Assembly (NCBI RefSeq): GCF_028372415.1 | Contig: NC_092876.1 | Span: 56,659,256 to 56,723,255 of the forward strand | Origin: Notamacropus eugenii | Lineage: Eukaryota > Chordata > Mammalia > Diprotodontia > Macropodidae | Direction of reading: 5' to 3' | DNA length: 64,000 nt | In this document: in pieces, positions 57,367 through 64,000 of the stretch | Numbering within the stretch: the stretch's first letter is position 1 | Layout: each line of letters starts with the position of its first letter | The notes under the pieces: model-generated | What the model was told of the DNA's origin: nothing | Seen by the model: the letters and a program-made list of their open reading frames with translations, nothing else | The model's database searches: none | Translations under genes and position numbers: made by a program

Positions 57367-59349
57367 ATGGAGGCATTGGCTCCCATCTCTATTAACGAAA
57401 TCACAGCCCTTCAAAATGTCTATGAAGTACTGTGACATACGGGAAAAAGTGGTATCAGAGACCTATCCTTGGGTACCCATCACCTAGGCCAAATCACTCT
57501 CTGGACTTCCATTTCCTCTTCAGTAAAATAATAAGAGTTGGATTTAATGATCTCCAAGATCCCTACCAGTTCAAAACCTATGACCTTTTGCTAGAAAGGA
57601 AGTGTCCTAAAGGCAGAGACTGGTCTTGGTGTCTCCCAAAGAACAGAGCCTCCACAGTACAGGTGTATTATAGACTTTTGTTGAATTTGAACAGTAGCCC
57701 TCTCTGAATATTTGCTGAATGAATGAATCCTAGAAGCCAAAGGAAGTTGGAAAGGAAACTACTTCTCTTTCATATGGAAAAGCTGAAAGATCTAGACTCT
57801 GGCCTGCATACACGACTGACCTCTAATCTATCACTGACCTTCCCCATTAGTTTTCCCACTCTTGTATTTGCTTTATCTGTGGCTGGTTTATAGTAACAGT
57901 CCTTTCTAGACTAATTGACTACCAACCCATGCTTTCAGTATTCCCAGAACCCCCTGGATCTCAACGTGCCCACCCACCCCATTTCTAGTCAGGTACATTA
58001 TTTCCTAGACAAATGAGACAGCTCTAGGTCCCACCAGACTAGAACTACCCTCCCTTCCACAAAAATACCATTTCCTCCAGGACCTTTAAGTTTAAACCAC
58101 ACCTCACTGAGCTCTTTATTTTGTAACTCTGATGTACTTATCTTGAGATCTTTTTGAATTGTAATCAACCATGTAGATCCCCTTGCTTTCAAAGGGTAGA
58201 GACTGTTCCTTATCTGAACCTTAGTATCTCCCCCTGTATCTTCTCTGAACATAGTACGTGCACAATGAATGGTTGAATGTCTTGTATCTCTTCCAGAGAT
58301 TGTCCTAAAATTTTTAAATCAGAAACTGATTAGGAAAACCTTTTCTGATCCCTTTCTCAGACATGAAATGAAGTACAGAGAGAAGTGATCCCTTGGACTC
58401 CCAGAGCTAGCTCCAGCAGGTTCTGCCTTAATGCAAAAGGTTTCAGGACAGTCCTGGACTCTATCTAACTTCCAAAGACCAGCCTAATTAAGGGAAACTC
58501 CCCCACTCCCCTAAGCAAGCCACTTGGTGATAAAATGTTGGCCATGGCAAAAACACCAACCAAAATATCTTATACAAAAGAAAAGCAGTATAAGCTAGAA
58601 CTCAGCTAAACCTTTAGCTTCAAGGGGCTTGAGAAAGTGGCAGGTGATGTGTTTACCCCAAACAACCTGTCCAGCCAGCAGAGGATAGCTTCAGATCACC
58701 ACAGAGAGAGATTTTTTCTCCCATGGGTAATTCTGCCCCACCCACAATGGTGTGAAGGACACACTTATCCTAAACCCTGATGCAATTGGATACTAATAGA
58801 CAGTTGCATCATATGATCCTCTAGGTGTGGCATTCTCCAAACTGGTTTTTCTGGAGAGGTAGAAGCATCAGTTCTGCACCTCTATAGGAATAGCAAAGCA
58901 CTGGCCCTACTGGTCCTGCCACCCAAACCATTTTTTGCTAGGGCATGCAACCATCCATCATGGAAAGGTCAGAGTACCATTCCTCCTCTAAAGGAGTGTC
59001 CTCCATACATACATGGAGGTGTGTCATTCAGCGTGTTTATGTAAGGCTTTTAAAAGCAAATCTAGGTGTACCTACATGAATGAGGTGGAAATGCCAGTTC
59101 CTACTCAAAAATATGCTATGAATGCTAAATCTAATTTTAACCAAGCAATATCTCTTAGGATCTTGAGAGGACTAGGTAAGATACTGGGCAGGGATCAGTT
59201 GAAGGAAGTGTAGGATGGAATCTCAAAGGGGGAAAAGATTTTTTGTTTCTTTCTTTGTTTTGTCTTTATATACCCGGTGCCTAGCACAGAGGACCACACC
59301 TAATTGTGTTTGTCTTCCTTCTCCAAGAGTACCTTGACATCAAGAAGAT

Positions 59350-59700
59350 GATGACATGACTTGCACTTGACTTGGATTTGACTGAGGGAGAGCTGTGCAA
59401 GGTCACCAGTCTTACTTTCTCCTCCAGAGTCATCTGGGTCCAGTGGCCAGATATTTACCAAGATGACTGGAGATGACCTAGGATGCAGTGGGAAACTCTG
59501 GCCCTTTTACGCTAAGGCCTTTTCAGTTTCTTACTTAGACTGAGGAAAAGGCCATTCAATGAATAGGCCTCTTTAAGAAGTGAGTCAAAGGATGGCCCCA
59601 TTAAGTAGATTAAAAAAAAAAAGAAAAAAATCAAGTTGGGAGGGGAAGACCCTCAGGGTTGGTGTTGGAGAGGAGCAATTACCATTGACATTTACTGTAA
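59350..59700 (+). repeat. Retroposon-like interspersed repeat, copy 2
   Basis: Same family and orientation as the copy at 238-570, with an added A-rich run at about 59609-59630. It extends further on the left (GACTTGCACTTGACTTGG). Confidence 0.6.
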
Positions 59701-59801
59701 GCCAAGAGGGCTCAAAATACAGGCATTAAGTGGAGCTTGGACAAATTGTGGTGGAATCTATGAGCTTCAGAGTGAACTGCGTTTAAGGTTTTGTGGAAGA
59801 C

Positions 59802-59903
59802 GAAGGAAGGAAGGAAGGAAGGAGGGAGGGAAGGAAGGAAGGAAGGAAGGAAGGAAGGAAGGAAGGAAGGAAGGAAGGAAGGAAGGAAGGAAGGAAGGAA
59901 GGG
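59802..59903 (+). repeat. (GGAA)n tetranucleotide microsatellite
   Basis: About 25 GGAA/GAAG units with a short GGAGGGAGGG interruption near 59821-59830. Confidence 0.95.
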
Positions 59904-60069
59904 AAATAGGGAAATGTAGCCAGTAAACCCCAAGTTAAGTGGGCAGACTCTGACCACAACTAATATGCACTCAATAAACATTTGTTGTTTTAGAGATGAC
60001 AGGGAGGACAAGAGAGCTTTCTCTAGCAATCATGTGGGAAACGGATGAGGCTTGGTCTGCTTGACCCCA

Positions 60070-62325
60070 GAGATTAGAAACTGGAAGCAGTAAGAGAAGA
60101 AAAAGAAATTGAAGAAATCAGAAAAGGAAATGAGATAATAAAACTATCTCTTTTTGCAGATGATATGATGATATACTTGGAAAATCCCAAAGATTCCACT
60201 AAAAAGTTAGTTGAAACAATGTTAGCAAAGTAGAAGGATATAAAGTAAATGCACACAAATCATCAGCATTCCTATGTATCACAAACAAGACCCTGCAAGA
60301 AGAAGAGTAAGAGATAGCCCATTTAAAATAACCCTTGATAGTATAATATACCTGGGAGTACATCTACCAAAACAACCCAGGAACTATATGAACAAAATTA
60401 TAGAAAACTATAAAGTAAAATAAAATTTAAATAATTGAAGATATATTAATTGTTCATTGGTAGGCACAAACTGTATAATAAAAATGACAATTTTACCTAA
60501 ACTAATTTTTTTATTCAATACCATCCCAATTAAATTACCAAAAAAAAAATTATTTAACTGACGTTAGAAAAAAAACAACAAAATTCATTTGGACGAACGA
60601 AACGTCAAGAATATCAAAGGAACTAATGAAAAAAGATGTAAAGGGAGGAGATTCAGCAGTACCAGATCTTAAACTATATTCTAAGGCTATAATTATCAAA
60701 ATTATCTGGTATATGGCTAACAAATAGATGGTAGATCGGTGGAACAGAGTAGACATACAATTTACAGCAACAAATAAATATAATAACCTTTTATTTGACA
60801 AGTGTAAAGACATGTTTTGAGGATAAGAATTCATTATTTGGTAAATATTTGGTAAAGACTGACAAGCAATCTGGCAGAAATTGGGAGTAGACCAATATCT
60901 TACAACATTTACCAAGATACGGTCAAAATGGATACATGACATAGATTGATTGAGCTTAGATCTCGAACACGACCAAAATGAAATCACTATGCTAGAGTCA
61001 AGATTCCACGTCTTTGACTGTGGCTGATATAAAGAGAGATATTACAAGAAAATTTGAAGAATATGAACTTATTACCTATCAGACCTATGGATAGGTAAAC
61101 AATTTCTGAATAAACAAGAGATAGAGAATAAAATGGAAAATTTCAATTACATTAAAAAGATTTTGTACAAATAAACATAGCCAAGATCAGAAGGAAAGCA
61201 GAAAACTGGGGGAATATTTTACAGAGAGATTCTCAGAGAAAGGTCTTATATCTCAAATATATGAAGAACTTTGCCAAATCTATAAGAATGAGTCATTCCC
61301 TAACTGATAAATGATCAAAGGATACGAACAGGCGGTTTTTGGATAAAGAAATCAAAGCAATTTATAGTCAAACGAAAAAATACTCTAAATCATTATTGAT
61401 TATGCAGATTAAAACAACTTTGAGATATCATTTTACATCTATGAGATTGGCTAAAATGATTGAAGGGAAAAATGACAAATGTTGGAAAGGATGTAGAAAA
61501 ATTGGGACACCAATTCACTATTGGATCTGTGAACTGATCCAACCATTTTGGAGAGCAATCTAGAATTATGCCCAAATTATTAAACTGCCTATACCTTTAC
61601 ACCTAGCAATACCACTGCTAGGTCTGTTTCCCAAGATGATTAGGGAAAAAGAAAAAGAACCTATATGTTCTAAAATATTTATAGCAACTGTCTTTGTAGT
61701 GGTAAAGGACTGGAAATTGCAGGGATGTCCATCAATTGGAGGATGGCTGAACAAGTTATGTCATATGATTGTTATGGAATACTATTATGCTATAAGAAAT
61801 GATGACCTCAATCTTAGGAAAATATGGATAGACTTGCACAAAATAACGAAGAGTGAAATAAGCAGAACCAAGAGAATGTTGTATACAGTAAAAACAATAT
61901 TATTTTAAGAACAACTCTGAGTGACTAAGTCATTTTGACCATTATAAATACCCAAATTAACTACAAAGGACATAAGATGAAAGATGTTATCTGTATCCAG
62001 AGAAAGAGCTAATAAATAGAAGTATGTTTAGAATGATTTTACACATATTATATGTATGCACACATACATACACACATATTTTATATATACATGTATATAT
62101 AAAATATGTATATGTTTGTGCCTAATGGTAGCCATGGTTAGGGAGAAGGGAAGAAAAGAAAGAAAAAAAGAAATTTATATAACTTTATCACATATTTAAA
62201 AGGAATAACAAGTTGTACATAATAGATTTGAGGTTTCATGATGTATAATCATCTTTTTCCCTTCTACTATATTGTGGAAATGCTTGCTTTATTTCTTAAA
62301 TTCAGAATAAAATAAATAAAATTTG
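60070..62325 (+). mobile_element. LINE-1, 5'-truncated and degraded (ORF2 RT to 3' UTR)
   Basis: Sequence matches the C-terminal two-thirds of a marsupial LINE-1 ORF2, then a 3' UTR. The reverse transcriptase motif FADD is at 60153-60164, within FADDMMIYLENPKDSTKKL. Later parts read HFTSMRLAKMIEGKNDKCW and WDLHKI-type segments near 61420-61890. The reading frame is broken many times, so it is not functional. The 3' UTR includes an AT/(CATA)-rich stretch (about 62040-62120) and ends in an A/T-rich AATAAAATAAATAAA tail. No target-site duplication was found. Confidence 0.88.
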
Positions 62326-62337
62326 CCAGTGCCATAG

Positions 62338-62572
62338 AAACATGATGGGTGACACAGAAGATGAACACTGGGCTCATGTTCCAGAGTTCAAACCTGGCCT
62401 CAGATACTTACTAGCTGAGTGGCACTGGGCAATTCACTTCACCCTGTTTGCCTCAGTTTTCTCATCCACAAAATGAGTTGGAGAAGGAAATGGCAAACCA
62501 CTCCATCGTCTTTACCACAAACCCTCCCAAAGAGGTCAGACAGTATTGAAAAATGACTGAACATCACATCAC
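62338..62572 (+). repeat. Marsupial SINE with RTE-like 3' tail
   Basis: Same family as 57125-57366: AGTTCAAACCTGGCCTCAG, GAGTTGGAGAAGGAAATGG, CAAACCACTCCATCGTC, and AAAAATGACTGAAC. It lies directly after the 3' end of the LINE-1. Confidence 0.87.
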
Positions 62573-64000
62573 CGGATCAGGACCTGTTGTCAATTTCCTG
62601 ATAGCTTCAGCTTTAGCTTGAGTCATCTGGTACATTTTGGGGTACTATATTTGTGAATTCAATGAAAGATCAATTTTTCTGCAACTTAGAGTTTTAAAAC
62701 GTTTCCTGGAGCATCAAGAAGTTGTGATTTGCCCACAGTCACACCAAGAATATATGTACTAGGAAGGACTTAAATCCTGGTTTTTTACTCCAGGGCTGAT
62801 TATTCAGTACAGCACAATGACTCTCATTTGGGTTACGTAGTGGCTAAAATGTTTGGTATTCAGCTTATAAAGATCATGCTACATAAAAAAAAAAAAAATT
62901 AGGAAATGACTCTAGAATTCCTTAATGGAAGAAATAGATTGGCCTAAATGAGTTTGGTGAGTTGAGGACTCTCTGACCATTTCCCTGCCATCAATGATAT
63001 CCTCTGAGAGCTATTTGAGATTGTCCAAGTCTTATGTCTTCATTTTTATAAATAATTGAGGCCCAGCCCAAGATCATATAACCAGTTAGTGCTAGAACTA
63101 AACCACACCATGTTAGTGACTGCCAGCTGAGCCAGCTCAGACCAAGAATTTGAAAGATAAATTGTACATGTAGTTGTAACATGCTCCTCTATCCTAAGGT
63201 CACTTTCAGCCTTAATATTCTCTATTTTAATATAGCTTGGACATTCTATGTTCTGAAGTCCCTCCCAGCTCAGACATTCTATCTTCAGACATTCTGTGGT
63301 GTAAAGTCCCTTTCAGCTCTAACATTCCATTGACTATGCTTCTCAATGCTTCCAAATAAACTCTTCATAGAGAATCTATTCCTATCTGTTCCTTCTCTGT
63401 GCAGAGCCCTCTAAGGAGCAAGAAAAAATAAACAAAGATTTCTTAGTCTTCTTTAGGCCTTAAAACATTTAATGTTTGTTTGCTTTTAAAACCAAACCAC
63501 CTGATTCTCCTATCCTCTGGAAGGGGGGGGAGGAGAGGGGAGGGGCTCCCCCTATTCATCCACCCACCATGCATCCATTAAGGAGTTAGATGAAATGACT
63601 GCCCAGGCACCCTTCAAATCCAAAAAATTCTAAGATTCTAAAATCCTGTGAGTCCAATTTTAATAACACCCCATATTTCCACAGAGCTTTGAAATTTAGT
63701 AAATTGATTTCCTTTCTACCATTCTGTAAATTAGAGAATCTGGGCATCCCTATCCCCATTGTGCAGATGAATGAGGACATTCAAACTCAGATATGCTAAA
63801 CAACATGTCCAATTAGTAAGTTCCCAGGCAGAACTGTATCTATTTTTTAGAAAAATTCTAATATTTGATACATCTAAAATTCCATGATTCTAAGAATCCC
63901 TAATTCTAAGATTTTATGAGTGGCTGTGGCTACATTATCAAGGTCAGGCTTCAAGAGCCATTACTGTGTCCCCTTAACTTGGGTGGTGAGCCTCTGAGTA

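Larger units (their letters stand above)
56061..64000. other. Upstream intergenic flank of RCC2
   Basis: No exon of another gene was recognised. Contents: MIR (-) about 56310-56400; L2 pieces about 56520-56640 and 56750-56900; SINE 57125-57366; MIR3-like about 57420-57595; L2 3' end about 58000-58280; retroposon-like repeat 59350-59700; (GGAA)n 59802-59903; truncated LINE-1 60070-62325; SINE 62338-62572; MIR (-) 63660-63845; and CR1-tail-like repeats near 63235-63340. The part 58300-59300 shows nothing recognisable. Confidence 0.7.

Noticed and set aside
59636-59926. Lys/Glu/Gly repeat protein (about 96 codons)
   Set aside because: It is the translation of the (GGAA)n microsatellite.
61339-61908. 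Two short open frames that look like a nuclease or polymerase fragment
   Set aside because: They are degraded pieces of the LINE-1 ORF2 C-terminal region, not host genes.
56061-64000. Exons of neighbours known next to human RCC2 (ARHGEF10L, PADI family)
   Set aside because: I looked for recognisable peptide segments in both flanks and found none; any neighbouring gene begins outside the window or its exons here are too short for me to see.

Overview
This window is mammalian nuclear DNA, almost certainly from a marsupial. The interspersed repeats point that way: a tRNA-headed SINE ending in an RTE-like 3' tail, LINE-1 3' ends of the kind common in marsupials, short hAT-type elements bounded by CAGGGGTGGGGAACC inverted repeats, and many old MIR/CORE-SINE and L2 remnants in both orientations. 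I cannot name the species from sequence alone.

There is one protein-coding gene, RCC2 (TD-60), complete on the minus strand. Twelve coding exons could be placed to the base, with GT-AG splice sites and consistent reading phase at every junction. They run from the ATG at 54211 down to the TGA at 6123-6121 and give a 1635-bp CDS encoding 544 residues. The N-terminal exon lies in a strong CpG island (about 53.1-56.1 kb). That island also holds the presumed promoter and probably one upstream non-coding exon. The 3' UTR runs from 6120 towards about 3485, where an AATAAA signal sits on the gene strand. It is nearly free of interspersed repeats, unlike the introns and flanks.

Layout: 1-3480 is downstream flank filled with repeats; 3485-6120 is the 3' UTR; 6121-54241 holds the coding exons and eleven introns (392 bp to about 12 kb); 54242-56060 is the first intron, upstream exon and promoter island; 56060-64000 is upstream intergenic DNA with L2, MIR and SINE copies, a (GGAA)n array and a 2.3-kb 5'-truncated LINE-1. 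No exon of a second gene, no tRNA or rRNA gene, no CRISPR array and no LTR element was recognised.

The more unusual items are a perfect 28-bp inverted repeat with an 11-nt loop in intron 11, a roughly 215-nt pyrimidine tract (gene strand) just upstream of exon 6, a 58-bp-period minisatellite grown from an L2-type sequence in intron 2, an hAT element nested in a MIR copy with recognisable target-site duplications, and a UG-rich stretch at the acceptor of the ATG exon that leaves an in-frame upstream ATG. Nothing here looks like a new multi-gene system. The window is best read as a well-preserved vertebrate housekeeping gene in repeat-rich marsupial DNA.
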